From positions 1 through 45,050 of the forward strand of contig JAKJBT010000002.1 of assembly GCA_022706865.1 (NCBI GenBank): a stretch of 45,050 nt of DNA. Direction: 5' to 3'. Numbering within the stretch: position 1 is the first letter of the stretch; each line of letters opens with the position of its first letter. The position numbers were made by a program, and so were the translations under genes. The DNA is from Bacillota bacterium (lineage in GTDB: Bacteria; Bacillota_A; Clostridia; Lutisporales; Lutisporaceae). Below the pieces are notes generated by a model. It was not told the origin of the DNA and ran no database searches. It worked only from the letters and a program-made list of their open reading frames with translations. Positions 9,360 through 16,594 of the stretch are shown one piece after another.

Positions 9360-10519
9360 TATCTGTTACACCCCGTTTCATACAAATAGGTCAGTGTCTC
9401 TCTTGACCAGCGGTCAAGTTCTGAGATTTCTTCAATATTCATATTCTCAATTATATCATGTTTATCAAGGGTTTTTTCTATAAGATTTCCTATATCAGGA
9501 AAGCTGATTTTACCCGAGAGGAATAATTTTACTGCTTCTTCATTGGCACCGTTTAATACGACACAGGCGCTGTCTCCCATATCCAGAGCCCTGAATGCCA
9601 GCCTCAGGCATTTGAATCTCTCCATGTCCGGCTTATAAAAGGTCAATTCACCTATGGATGCCAAATTGAGTTTTTCGCCCCTCATTGGAAGTCTTTCAGG
9701 ATATGTAAGGGCATATTGAATAGGAATTTTCATATCAGGAAGTCCCAGTTGTGCAATAACCGCACCATCCACAAATTCTACCGCCGAATGGATAATGCTT
9801 TGCGGATGCACGCACACTTCTATCGATTCAGGCATTATATCAAACAGCCATCTGGCTTCTATAACCTCAAGCCCCTTGTTCATAAGAGTTGCGGAATCTA
9901 TCGTTATCTTCCTGCCCATGGACCAATTGGGATGCTTCAATGCATCCTGAACAGTAACCTTCTCCAGTTCCTCCGAAGTACTGGTCCTGAAAGGCCCCCC
10001 CGAGGCTGTCAGTATGATCTTTGATACCTCACTGTGCTTACTATTGACAAGGCATTGAAATATTGCAGAATGCTCACTGTCAACCGGGAGCATATTCACA
10101 TTATTGCGCTTTACTTCCCGGGTTATTATCCTGCCTGCGGTAACAAGGGTTTCCTTATTTGCAAGTGCTATATTCTTACCTGTTTTTATGGCATTATATG
10201 TAGGAATGAGTCCCGCTATACCAACAATCGCTGAAACTACTGTGTCGCAGCTTTCATAAACTGCTGCTTCCACCACTCCTTCCAGTCCTGCGGCAACATA
10301 GGTCATTCCCCCCACACGGCTTTTCAGTTCTTTGTATTTTGACATATCGCCTATGGCAGCAATCTTTGGCCTGAATTCCCTTACCTGAGCTTCCAGCAAG
10401 TCAATATTTGAATTAGCTGCCAGCGCATCTATCCTGAATTCTTCCTTATTCTCTCTGATAATATCCAGGGTCTGTGTGCCTATTGAGCCTGTCGACCCCA
10501 GTACAGATAAAACTTTCAC
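9359..10519 (-). CDS. dxr: 1-deoxy-D-xylulose 5-phosphate reductoisomerase
   Basis: Second step of the MEP pathway: DXP to MEP with NADPH. 386 residues. The nucleotide-binding GSTGSIGTQTLDII is at the N-terminus. ALANKETLVTAG, LPVDSEHSAIFQCL and TASGGPFRTS mark the metal and substrate site. WSMGRKITIDSATLMNKGLE follows, then the C-terminal helical domain. The start is GTG with AGGAG 10 bases upstream, inside the end of cdsA, whose TAG overlaps the GTG by one base. Confidence 0.97.
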   Translation of the reverse strand: MKVLSVLGSTGSIGTQTLDIIRENKEEFRIDALAANSNIDLLEAQVREFRPKIAAIGDMSKYKELKSRVGGMTYVAAGLEGVVEAAVYESCDTVVSAIVGIAGLIPTYNAIKTGKNIALANKETLVTAGRIITREVKRNNVNMLPVDSEHSAIFQCLVNSKHSEVSKIILTASGGPFRTSTSEELEKVTVQDALKHPNWSMGRKITIDSATLMNKGLEVIEARWLFDIMPESIEVCVHPQSIIHSAVEFVDGAVIAQLGLPDMKIPIQYALTYPERLPMRGEKLNLASIGELTFYKPDMERFKCLRLAFRALDMGDSACVVLNGANEEAVKLFLSGKISFPDIGNLIEKTLDKHDIIENMNIEEISELDRWSRETLTYLYETGCNR

Positions 10520-11325
10520 TATATCAAATCTCCTATTAGAACGAAATAATAATAAATGATCGGGGCGGTAAACAGAATACTATCGAACCTATCCAATATT
10601 CCTCCATGCCCCGGAATTATGTTTCCGAAATCCTTGATTCCCGCATACCTTTTTATATAAGAGGCAGCCAGGTCACCGATCTCTGAGGCAATACCGCAGA
10701 GAAAACCTGTTATGATAAAATGAACTAACCTTATTTCAATCCCATAATTTTTTAATATAATACCTGTGATTATACTGAATGCAACAGAACCCGCAATGCC
10801 GCCCAGTGCACCTTCTACAGTCTTCTTGGGGCTGATCCCCGGACACAGTTTTTTCTTTCCCATATATATGCCCACGAAATATGCGAAGGTGTCGGTAAAC
10901 CATGCAGTCAGGAAAGGAAGCCACAATATTACATTGCCATACCTGAGATTTTCTATGAAGAGCAGGTGGCTGAACAGGAAAGGTATATAGACTATTCCAA
11001 AAATGTTTATGGAGATTTCAGTCATATTGTGCTTCTGACTTATGATTTCACATGTAAGCAATGTGATGGCAGAAAGCGCAATCAAAAACCCGGGCCTGTC
11101 AAAGGCAATGGGAAGAAGAAACATTATATAGTACAATATAACTGAAATATATCCGAATATTTTGTTTGTATTTATATTTATGTTGCTCAGTGCTCTGTAA
11201 TATTCAAATAATCCTGTCAAAGAGACTGCTGCTGTAAACAGGTAAAGATACAGCCCTCCTGAATACAAGATAAATATTATAAGCGGTATACCGAGCAGCG
11301 CACTTAAAACCCTTGTTTTCAGCAT
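10519..11325 (-). CDS. cdsA: Phosphatidate cytidylyltransferase (CDP-diglyceride synthase)
   Basis: Makes CDP-diacylglycerol from phosphatidic acid and CTP, the branch point of phospholipid synthesis. An integral membrane protein with many hydrophobic segments. It carries the family signature near the C-terminus (IKDFGNIIPGHGGILDRFDS) and SPKKTVEGALGG about 90 residues earlier. I use ATG 11325-11323 (MLKTRVLSA) because TGGAGG lies 5 bases upstream. The longer reading from GTG at 11337 begins on that ribosome binding site. The product is then 268 residues. Confidence 0.95.
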   Translation of the reverse strand: MLKTRVLSALLGIPLIIFILYSGGLYLYLFTAAVSLTGLFEYYRALSNININTNKIFGYISVILYYIMFLLPIAFDRPGFLIALSAITLLTCEIISQKHNMTEISINIFGIVYIPFLFSHLLFIENLRYGNVILWLPFLTAWFTDTFAYFVGIYMGKKKLCPGISPKKTVEGALGGIAGSVAFSIITGIILKNYGIEIRLVHFIITGFLCGIASEIGDLAASYIKRYAGIKDFGNIIPGHGGILDRFDSILFTAPIIYYYFVLIGDLI

Positions 11326-11336
11326 TTTTACCTCCA

Positions 11337-12059
11337 CTACTTCAGTGCACCAAAACGTCTGTTCCTGTTTTGATATTCCAATATAGCACTGTGAAGCACC
11401 TTTTCATCAAAGTCCGGCCAGAGTTGGTCTACAAACAGCAGTTCACTGTATGCCCCCTGCCATAGCAGGAAATTACTTATCCGCTGTTCGCCGCTTGTTC
11501 GTATTATAAGGTCGGGGTCAGGATCACTGCCTGTGTATAAATATTTTGAAAACAATTTTTCGTCAACGGAATCAATGTCCACATTTTCAGCCTTCAAGTC
11601 TTTAATAAGGCTTTTGCAGGCCCTAAGTATTTCTGCCCGGCCGCCATAATTCAGCGCTATGTTGAACTGAAGCCCTTTATTATTTTTTGTAAGCTCGATA
11701 GCCTCTTCTATCTCAATTCTCGTTTGGTCAGGAAGTATATCAGCCTCACCCAATAACTTTATTTTCACTTTATTCTTATGGAGTGAATTCACTTCTTTTC
11801 TCATATATTCCACCAGCAGGTTCATAAGGTAGTTAACTTCATCCTGCGGCCGGTTCCAGTTTTCTGTCGAAAAGGCAAATACGGTCAGTATCTTAATTCC
11901 CAAGTCGCTGCAGCTCTTAACCGTTTTCTTTATAGCTTCCATGCCTGCTTTATGCCCCATTACTCTTGGCAGGCCTTTCTTCTGTGCCCAGCGTCCGTTT
12001 CCGTCCATTATTATGGCTATATGTACAGGAAGCTTGCCCTTATCAATATCTACAAGCAT
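11337..12059 (-). CDS. uppS: Undecaprenyl diphosphate synthase (cis-prenyltransferase)
   Basis: Makes the C55 lipid carrier for peptidoglycan and wall polymers from FPP and IPP. 240 residues. The catalytic HIAIIMDGNGRWA (D19), the VMGHKAGM region, FAFSTENWNRP, LNYGGRAEI and the C-terminal DPDLIIRTSGEQRISNFLLW are all present. AGGAGG lies 7 bases before the ATG. A hairpin with a U-run lies just upstream at 12074-12099, so part of its expression may be set by read-through from frr. Confidence 0.97.
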   Translation of the reverse strand: MLVDIDKGKLPVHIAIIMDGNGRWAQKKGLPRVMGHKAGMEAIKKTVKSCSDLGIKILTVFAFSTENWNRPQDEVNYLMNLLVEYMRKEVNSLHKNKVKIKLLGEADILPDQTRIEIEEAIELTKNNKGLQFNIALNYGGRAEILRACKSLIKDLKAENVDIDSVDEKLFSKYLYTGSDPDPDLIIRTSGEQRISNFLLWQGAYSELLFVDQLWPDFDEKVLHSAILEYQNRNRRFGALK

Positions 12060-12073
12060 CAGAGAACCTCCTC

Positions 12074-12099
12074 AAAAAAGTATCCCTCGAGTTGAGGGA
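12074..12099 (-). terminator. Weak intrinsic terminator/attenuator before uppS
   Basis: On the minus strand TCCCTC, loop AACTC, GAGGGA, then TACTTTTTT. The stem is only 6 bp and one base separates it from an imperfect U-run, so partial termination is the most I would claim. It lies between the small PASTA-like ORF and uppS, inside a tightly packed operon. Confidence 0.45.
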
Positions 12100-12101
12100 A
12101 A

Positions 12102-12302
12102 CTATTTAAAACATGATGTCGTAAGTATTATTTTGTCACACGCAATTTTCTGCCTGACAACAATAGGTGAATTTCCCTGTCTTTCTTTCTTTTTGTCTTC
12201 GAAGGGTGTTGAGGTTGAATCAATAATGATATTTTGTTTTTCACCGATTATCTGCAGTGCATGATCCAGCGTATATCCTATTACCAGAGGTATATTATCC
12301 AA
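12102..12302 (-). CDS. Small PASTA-like protein of unknown function
   Basis: A 66-residue ORF between frr and uppS. The start is TTG at 12302-12300, with TTGGAGG 11 bases upstream embedded in the last codons of frr; it begins 6 bases after the frr stop. The sequence IPLVIGYTLDHALQIIGE resembles the opening of a PASTA repeat (VPxVxGxxxxxAxxxL). The end, PIVVRQKIACDKIILTTSCF, resembles its closing strand. No signal peptide or membrane segment is visible, so it is probably cytoplasmic, unlike PASTA domains of kinases and PBPs. I do not recognise a named family. The ribosome binding site, tight spacing and PASTA-like pattern argue that it is real. Confidence 0.6.
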   Translation of the reverse strand: MDNIPLVIGYTLDHALQIIGEKQNIIIDSTSTPFEDKKKERQGNSPIVVRQKIACDKIILTTSCFK

Positions 12303-12308
12303 TATACT

Positions 12309-12866
12309 CTAAACCTCCAAGATTTCTTTTTCCTTCGCTTCTACAGCTTTGTCAGCTTCTTTAATGAACTTGTCTGTTGTTTTCTGTATGTTTTCTTCGG
12401 ATTTTTTGAGGTCGTCTTCAGTAATTTCTCCATCTTTCTTAAGCTTCTTAAGATGTTCATTGGCATCCCGCCGTATATTCCTTATTGCTACCTTTGATTC
12501 CTCACCAAGCTTCTTAACCACTTTCACCAGGTCTTTTCTTCTTTCCTCCGTAAGCTGTGGTATTACAAGCCTTATCATCTTTCCGTCATTGGAAGGGTTA
12601 ATACCCAAATCAGACTTTAGTATGGCTTTTTCAATTAACGGAATAGATTTTGCATCCCATGGACTTATAGTAAGCACTCTGGGTTCCGGTGCAGCAATGT
12701 TTGCCAGTTGATTCAAAGGTGTCGGGGTTCCATAGTATTCAACTGAAATCCTGTCCAGAAGACTTGGATTTGCTCGTCCCGCTTTAAGAGTAGAAAGTTC
12801 ATGCTTCAACACCGAAAGGGTCTTTTCCATTTTCTCCTGAATGTTCTTTTCGATATCCTTTACCAT
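12309..12866 (-). CDS. frr: Ribosome recycling factor
   Basis: With EF-G it splits post-termination ribosomes. 185 residues, standard length. Family features include [31 protein letters not shown], the [15 protein letters not shown] block and [24 protein letters not shown] lies upstream of the ATG, 4 bases after pyrH. The last codons (CTTGGAGG sense region) double as the ribosome binding site of the following small ORF. Confidence 0.97.
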   Translation of the reverse strand: MVKDIEKNIQEKMEKTLSVLKHELSTLKAGRANPSLLDRISVEYYGTPTPLNQLANIAAPEPRVLTISPWDAKSIPLIEKAILKSDLGINPSNDGKMIRLVIPQLTEERRKDLVKVVKKLGEESKVAIRNIRRDANEHLKKLKKDGEITEDDLKKSEENIQKTTDKFIKEADKAVEAKEKEILEV

Positions 12867-12870
12867 ACTG

Positions 12871-13584
12871 TTAATCCTCCTTTACTACTGTACCTATCTC
12901 TTCTCCCTTTATAGCCTTAATTATATTATCGGGGTTTTTCAAGTCAAATACAAGTATGGGAATTTTATTGTCCCGGCATAAAGATGCAGCTGTGGAATCC
13001 ATTACGCCCAATCCCTTGTTGATTACTTCCATATACGACAGCTTGTCGTATTTTTTTGCTTCCTTATTGATAACAGGATCACTGTCATAGACACCATCAA
13101 CTTTTTTTGCCATAAGAATTATATCCGCTTCTATTTCCGCTGCCCTGAGAGCGGCAGTAGTATCAGTCGAGAAGTAAGCATTGCCGATTCCGGATGCAAA
13201 TATTACCACCCTTCCCTTTTCAAGATGCCTGATAGCTCTTCTTCTGATATATGGTTCGGCTATCTGCCTCATCTCAATTGCTGTCTGCACGCGGGTAGGT
13301 ACATTTATTCCTTCCAATGCATCCTGAAGTGCCAGTGCATTTATGACAGTAGCAAGCATTCCCATATGATCGGCTGTTGTCCTGTCCATTCCCTCACTGG
13401 TTCTGCCCCTCCAGAAATTGCCACCGCCGACTACTATCGCTACTTCCACCTGAAGCTCCCTTAACAGCTTGACTCTTTCCGCAATGTCCAGGAGCATGTC
13501 ATGGCTCAATCCGAATGACTTATCCCCCGCTAAAGCTTCACCGCTTATTTTTAGTATCACTCTCTTATATTTCACGTCACTCAT
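12871..13584 (-). CDS. pyrH: UMP kinase
   Basis: Phosphorylates UMP to UDP; hexameric amino-acid-kinase fold. 237 residues. [15 protein letters not shown] (ATP-binding lysine), [11 protein letters not shown], the [20 protein letters not shown] block and GTGN-like [19 protein letters not shown] are present. The ribosome binding site TTGGAGG lies 9 bases before the ATG. It is the first gene after the tsf terminator, so it should have its own promoter in 13585-13678. The best candidate there (TTGGAT, 17 bp, TTATAT) is poor and I do not list it. Confidence 0.97.
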   Translation of the reverse strand: MSDVKYKRVILKISGEALAGDKSFGLSHDMLLDIAERVKLLRELQVEVAIVVGGGNFWRGRTSEGMDRTTADHMGMLATVINALALQDALEGINVPTRVQTAIEMRQIAEPYIRRRAIRHLEKGRVVIFASGIGNAYFSTDTTAALRAAEIEADIILMAKKVDGVYDSDPVINKEAKKYDKLSYMEVINKGLGVMDSTAASLCRDNKIPILVFDLKNPDNIIKAIKGEEIGTVVKED

Positions 13585-13678
13585 ATATATTATACCTCCA
13601 AGTAATTTACATTAGAATTCATATGGCACATATAAGCATAAAATTTCTACAAATCCAATAAAAATCCTTCTGTTTTTC

Positions 13679-13706
13679 AAAAAAAAGAGAACACTAAGTG
13701 TTCCCT
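13679..13706 (-). terminator. Rho-independent terminator of rpsB-tsf
   Basis: Minus strand: stem AGGGAACA / TGTTCTCT (8 bp including one G-T pair), loop CTTAG, followed by eight T. It begins at the last base of the tsf stop codon. Position and U-run are typical of an efficient terminator. Confidence 0.88.
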
Positions 13707-14353
13707 TATTTATTCAGCTGACTCATTACTTCCTCAACGAAGTTATCTTCTTTCTTCTCAAGGCCTTCGCCTCTTTCAAACCTTACAAACCTTCTAATTG
13801 TTATATTTTCTCCGATTTTTGCTATCAGTGACGTAAGTACTTCTTGCACTGTCTTGTCTGTATCTTTAATGAAGGGCTGTTCCAGAAGGCATATTTCCTT
13901 GTAGAACTTCTCGACTCTGCCTTCGACCATCTTTTCTATAATCTTTTCGGGTTTTCCTTCATTCAAAGCCTGGGCTCTGTATATTTCACGTTCTTTTTCT
14001 ATAACCTTGGGGTCAACATCTTCCCTTTTTACATATAAAGGGTTGGAAGCTGCAACCTGCATTGCCATGTCTTTTACAAACTGCCTGAATTCTTCATTGG
14101 CTGCAACAAAGTCTGTTTCGGAATTTACTTCTATAAGTACTCCGATTCTTCCGCCTCCGTGTATGTATGAGTCAACTATTCCTTCGCTTGCTATTCTACC
14201 TGCTTTTTTTGCGGCAGCTGCAAGTCCTTTTTCTCTAAGTATTTCTATCGCTTTCTCCATGTCTCCGTTGCTTTCGGTAAGAGCTTTTTTACAGTCCATC
14301 ATGCCTGAACCGGTTCTTTCTCTTAACTCTTTAACAGCTGAAGCTGAAATCAT
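13706..14353 (-). CDS. tsf: Elongation factor Ts (short form)
   Basis: Nucleotide exchange factor for EF-Tu. 215 residues, against 293 in B. subtilis. It keeps the N-terminal UBA-like domain with [13 protein letters not shown], and the EF-Tu-contacting TDFVA (80-84) of the core. It appears to have a reduced second subdomain, a compact form known from other clostridia and thermophiles. AAAGGAGG precedes the ATG. It follows rpsB with a hairpin in the gap and ends in a strong terminator. Confidence 0.96.
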   Translation of the reverse strand: MISASAVKELRERTGSGMMDCKKALTESNGDMEKAIEILREKGLAAAAKKAGRIASEGIVDSYIHGGGRIGVLIEVNSETDFVAANEEFRQFVKDMAMQVAASNPLYVKREDVDPKVIEKEREIYRAQALNEGKPEKIIEKMVEGRVEKFYKEICLLEQPFIKDTDKTVQEVLTSLIAKIGENITIRRFVRFERGEGLEKKEDNFVEEVMSQLNK

Positions 14354-14379
14354 TTTCTTCGCCTCCTTTGATATTTATG

Positions 14380-14402
14380 AAAAAGGCGGCTTTCGCCGCC
14401 TT
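14380..14402 (-). terminator. Intercistronic hairpin between rpsB and tsf
   Basis: Minus strand: AAGGCGGC, tetraloop GAAA, GCCGCCTT, continuing into TTT. A very stable 8-bp GC-rich stem with a GNRA loop and a short U-run, 17 bases after the rpsB stop and just ahead of the tsf ribosome binding site. It could terminate a fraction of transcripts so that S2 and EF-Ts are made at different levels, or protect the rpsB 3' end. Confidence 0.65.
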
Positions 14403-14419
14403 ATATGCTTACCAAGCAG

Positions 14420-15118
14420 TTACTCAGCAAGCTGTTCACCTTGTCTAGCTTCAATAACCGCATCTGCAATTTTTGAAGTAAGAAGTTTTACGGCCCTAAT
14501 AGCATCGTCGTTTCCGGGTATCGGATAGTCGACTTCTTCAGGATCACAATTGGTATCAACTATTGCAACTATCGGAATCCCAAGAATGTGCGCTTCCTGA
14601 ATTGCAATTTTTTCTTTTCTGGGGTCAACCACAAAGATTGCTCCCGGATTGCCGCTCATGTTCTTGATGCCGCCGAGATTCTTCTGAAGCTTTTCCTTTT
14701 CAGCTCTCAGATTGATAACTTCCTTCTTCGGAAGTACTTCAAAAGTGCCGTCTTCTTCCATCTTCTCCAGTTCATTAAGTCTTTCAATTCTTTTTCTGAT
14801 AGTCTTAAAGTTGGTTAGCATTCCGCCCAACCATCTTTGGTTTACATAGAACATATTGGCTCTTATTGCTTCAGATTCGATTGACTCTTGTGCCTGTTTC
14901 TTGGTTCCGATGAAAAGTATATCCTTGCCTGAAGCTGATACCTCTTTTATGAAGTTGTACGCTTCTTCGACCTTCTTGACTGTTTTCTGAAGATCGATGA
15001 TGTATATGCCGTTTCTTTCAGTAAAGATATACTCCGCCATCTTCGGATTCCATCTTCTTGTCTGGTGACCGAAGTGCACTCCTGCTTCCAATAGCTGTTT
15101 CATTGAAATTACTGACAT
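14420..15118 (-). CDS. rpsB: 30S ribosomal protein S2
   Basis: Small-subunit protein needed for late 30S assembly and S1 docking. 232 residues, normal length. [20 protein letters not shown] is the S2 N-terminal signature; [27 protein letters not shown] and [15 protein letters not shown] are further family blocks. The ribosome binding site is TAGGAGGTG. It has its own promoter and a folded leader (see the entries at 15159-15254) and heads the rpsB-tsf pair. This is the same junction, after the fla/che-sigD block, as in B. subtilis. Confidence 0.98.
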   Translation of the reverse strand: MSVISMKQLLEAGVHFGHQTRRWNPKMAEYIFTERNGIYIIDLQKTVKKVEEAYNFIKEVSASGKDILFIGTKKQAQESIESEAIRANMFYVNQRWLGGMLTNFKTIRKRIERLNELEKMEEDGTFEVLPKKEVINLRAEKEKLQKNLGGIKNMSGNPGAIFVVDPRKEKIAIQEAHILGIPIVAIVDTNCDPEEVDYPIPGNDDAIRAVKLLTSKIADAVIEARQGEQLAE

Positions 15119-15158
15119 AATGTTTCACCTCCTATAGTTTTTCCTCCATGATCGTCAT

Positions 15159-15197
15159 ATCCTTTGGGGACTTTGTAAAAGCACTCCCCCGAAGGAT
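15159..15197 (-). promoter_or_regulatory. Structured rpsB leader (candidate autoregulatory element)
   Basis: In the leader RNA ATCCTT-CG-GGGGA pairs with TCCCC-A-AAGGAT around a 14-base loop, with an internal mismatch. It lies about 40 bases upstream of the rpsB start and downstream of the promoter. Ribosomal protein leaders often bind their own product; that this one binds S2 is inference. Confidence 0.45.
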
Positions 15198-15225
15198 CAG
15201 AGCATGTGTGTTTTTCACCTTTAAC

Positions 15226-15254
15226 AGTTTATCACATAACATATTTATTGGCAA
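15226..15254 (-). promoter_or_regulatory. Sigma-A-type promoter for rpsB-tsf
   Basis: Minus strand: -35 TTGCCA (15254-15249, 5 of 6 consensus), 17-bp spacer, -10 TAAACT (15231-15226, 4 of 6). Transcription would start near 15219, giving a leader of about 100 bases. It lies in the 209-base gap between the last motility-operon gene and rpsB. Confidence 0.6.
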
Positions 15255-15327
15255 TAAATTTTTTTATAGATTTCAAATCCCTGCATCCCGTATTTATTCT
15301 AACTAATTATATAAAATTTATGTAATA

Positions 15328-15729
15328 TCATTTTGTAAGTATGCTTATTATTTCATCATAATCGGCGCCTTTGGGTATCTCGTAAGTGCCTTCCTTAAGC
15401 TTTGTTTCCTTATCTGCCTTTTTAAGTTTATCAATGAAAGCTCCTGAATCATCAATAATACCCTTCTGCTGGAGAAGAGCGGCTATACTCTCGGAATTCA
15501 TACCGCTTTTGATTTCTACCGTGATTTTCTCAATGAGAGAAGTATTATCTTTATTTTGGCTGTCTATAATCTCTTCCTTTGAAAAAACAACAAGGCCATG
15601 TTTTTGTGCCTCTTTCTTTATTTCTTCCAATGTCAGCTCCTTGCTTCCCGCGCTTATATTAATCATTGATGAAAGTACAAGGCCTATTCCCAAACCAAGC
15701 ATTATATTTTTCAGGTTATAGTTCCCCAT
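15328..15729 (-). CDS. MltG/YceG-like protein lacking the catalytic domain
   Basis: 133 residues. One membrane helix or uncleaved signal (about 7-26, LKNIMLGLGIGLVLSSMINI) is followed by a region ending in a LysM-like/YceG N-terminal pattern: SIAALLQQKGIIDDSGAFID, then LKEGTYEIPKGADYDEIIS. Full MltG lytic transglycosylases are about 340 residues or more, with a C-terminal catalytic domain holding a conserved glutamate; that domain is absent. Probably anchored in the membrane facing the wall. Its ATG overlaps the stop of the SwrB-like gene (TAATG), tying it to the motility operon, of which it is the last gene. Confidence 0.7.
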   Translation of the reverse strand: MGNYNLKNIMLGLGIGLVLSSMINISAGSKELTLEEIKKEAQKHGLVVFSKEEIIDSQNKDNTSLIEKITVEIKSGMNSESIAALLQQKGIIDDSGAFIDKLKKADKETKLKEGTYEIPKGADYDEIISILTK

Positions 15730-16238
15730 TACTCTACCTCGTTTTTCAAGGACAAAATAAGCATAACCTCTCCTTGTCCTATATTCATCTGTTTTGCAAT
15801 ATCAGTCACACTCATGCCCTGGGCTGCATATTCAAAAACCGATAATTGCTTTTGACTGAGCTTTTCATCAACAGACTTATTTGTATCATCACCGTCATTG
15901 ATTATCTTTTTCTTTTTATTTGCTGCACTGACACTTGGTGCGACAGGGGCTGCAGTCTTTTTATCCGCCGGTGAAGTGATGGCAGCCGGATTATTGATGC
16001 TCTTCAATTCTTCCCTGAAGCTGTTCAATTTCTCTTCAATTTCATGCACTACCATTTCTGATGTGTAATTAAGCTCGGATATTATTTCATCAGCGTCTTC
16101 AATAACCTTTTTTATCTCCTGTTCTTTAACGTCCATACTGAAATATATATCTTCGCCCCTTACTTTATCAAGGAAAATCATTATTGAAGCAGCCAGTATG
16201 ACAAATACTCCAACGGCCAATAATACATAGTTAATCAT
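15729..16238 (-). CDS. SwrB/YlxL-like membrane-anchored protein (DUF6115-type)
   Basis: 169 residues. An N-terminal membrane helix (about 4-22) leads to a charged, probably coiled-coil segment (35-80), a Pro/Ala/Lys-rich linker, and a C-terminal helix-turn-helix-like piece (QKQLSVFEYAAQGMSVTDIA, then KQMNIGQGEVMLILSLKNEV). B. subtilis SwrB (YlxL, 167 residues) has the same size, anchor and place after sigD, and promotes flagellar export-apparatus/basal-body assembly and swarming. I infer equivalence from architecture and synteny, not from close identity. The ribosome binding site is GAGGTG. The linker may allow the C-terminal domain to reach the export gate. Confidence 0.68.
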   Translation of the reverse strand: MINYVLLAVGVFVILAASIMIFLDKVRGEDIYFSMDVKEQEIKKVIEDADEIISELNYTSEMVVHEIEEKLNSFREELKSINNPAAITSPADKKTAAPVAPSVSAANKKKKIINDGDDTNKSVDEKLSQKQLSVFEYAAQGMSVTDIAKQMNIGQGEVMLILSLKNEVE

Positions 16239-16251
16239 CTGAGCACCTCGT

Positions 16252-16572
16252 TCATATCCTTATATCTATTCTTGTCAGTGGGTTACTGCTTTTCTTTTTT
16301 TCGCTGTCCTCATTATCTTCATGATGCCTGTCCTTATGTTCACCCTTCTGTTCCTCTTGCCCTCTGTTTTGCTTTCCATCCTTGTTAATCCTGGACTCCT
16401 GAGCCTTTTTCGTTTCAACTATCTGTTGCGTGTTTTTATCTTGCTGCTGCTGTTCTTTATGCATATTAATACTAAGATTATTCTTTTCAAGCTCATTTTC
16501 AGCGTTTTTTGCCTTCTGTACCTCCGGAAGCTTAGGTATAATTGTCTGCAGGTCAACAGGACGTATAGACAT
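16252..16572 (-). CDS. Small charged protein of the flagellar operon, unknown function
   Basis: 106 residues from ATG 16572-16570 (MSIRPVDLQTIIPKLPEVQK). GGGAG lies 8 bases upstream, better than the TTG five codons earlier. The first 25 residues look ordered and conserved-like. The rest is a low-complexity run of Lys, Glu, Gln, Asn, Asp and His (KEQQQQDKNTQQ; EHKDRHHEDNEDSEKKK), ending PLTRIDIRI. No membrane segment. I do not recognise a family. Its place between fapA and the SwrB-like gene suggests a motility-linked role; a disordered tether or chaperone-like partner is possible but unproven. Confidence 0.7.
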   Translation of the reverse strand: MSIRPVDLQTIIPKLPEVQKAKNAENELEKNNLSINMHKEQQQQDKNTQQIVETKKAQESRINKDGKQNRGQEEQKGEHKDRHHEDNEDSEKKKSSNPLTRIDIRI

Positions 16573-16594
16573 TACAATCACTCCCAATTATTTA

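Noticed and set aside
13630..13658. Promoter for pyrH (TTGGAT, 17 bp, TTATAT)
   Set aside because: Each box matches only 3 of 6 consensus bases in AT-rich DNA; pyrH should have a promoter here but I cannot point to it.
15255..15327. Terminator for the motility operon after the MltG-like gene
   Set aside because: The AT-rich gap has short A/T runs but no stem of useful length, so read-through into rpsB cannot be excluded.
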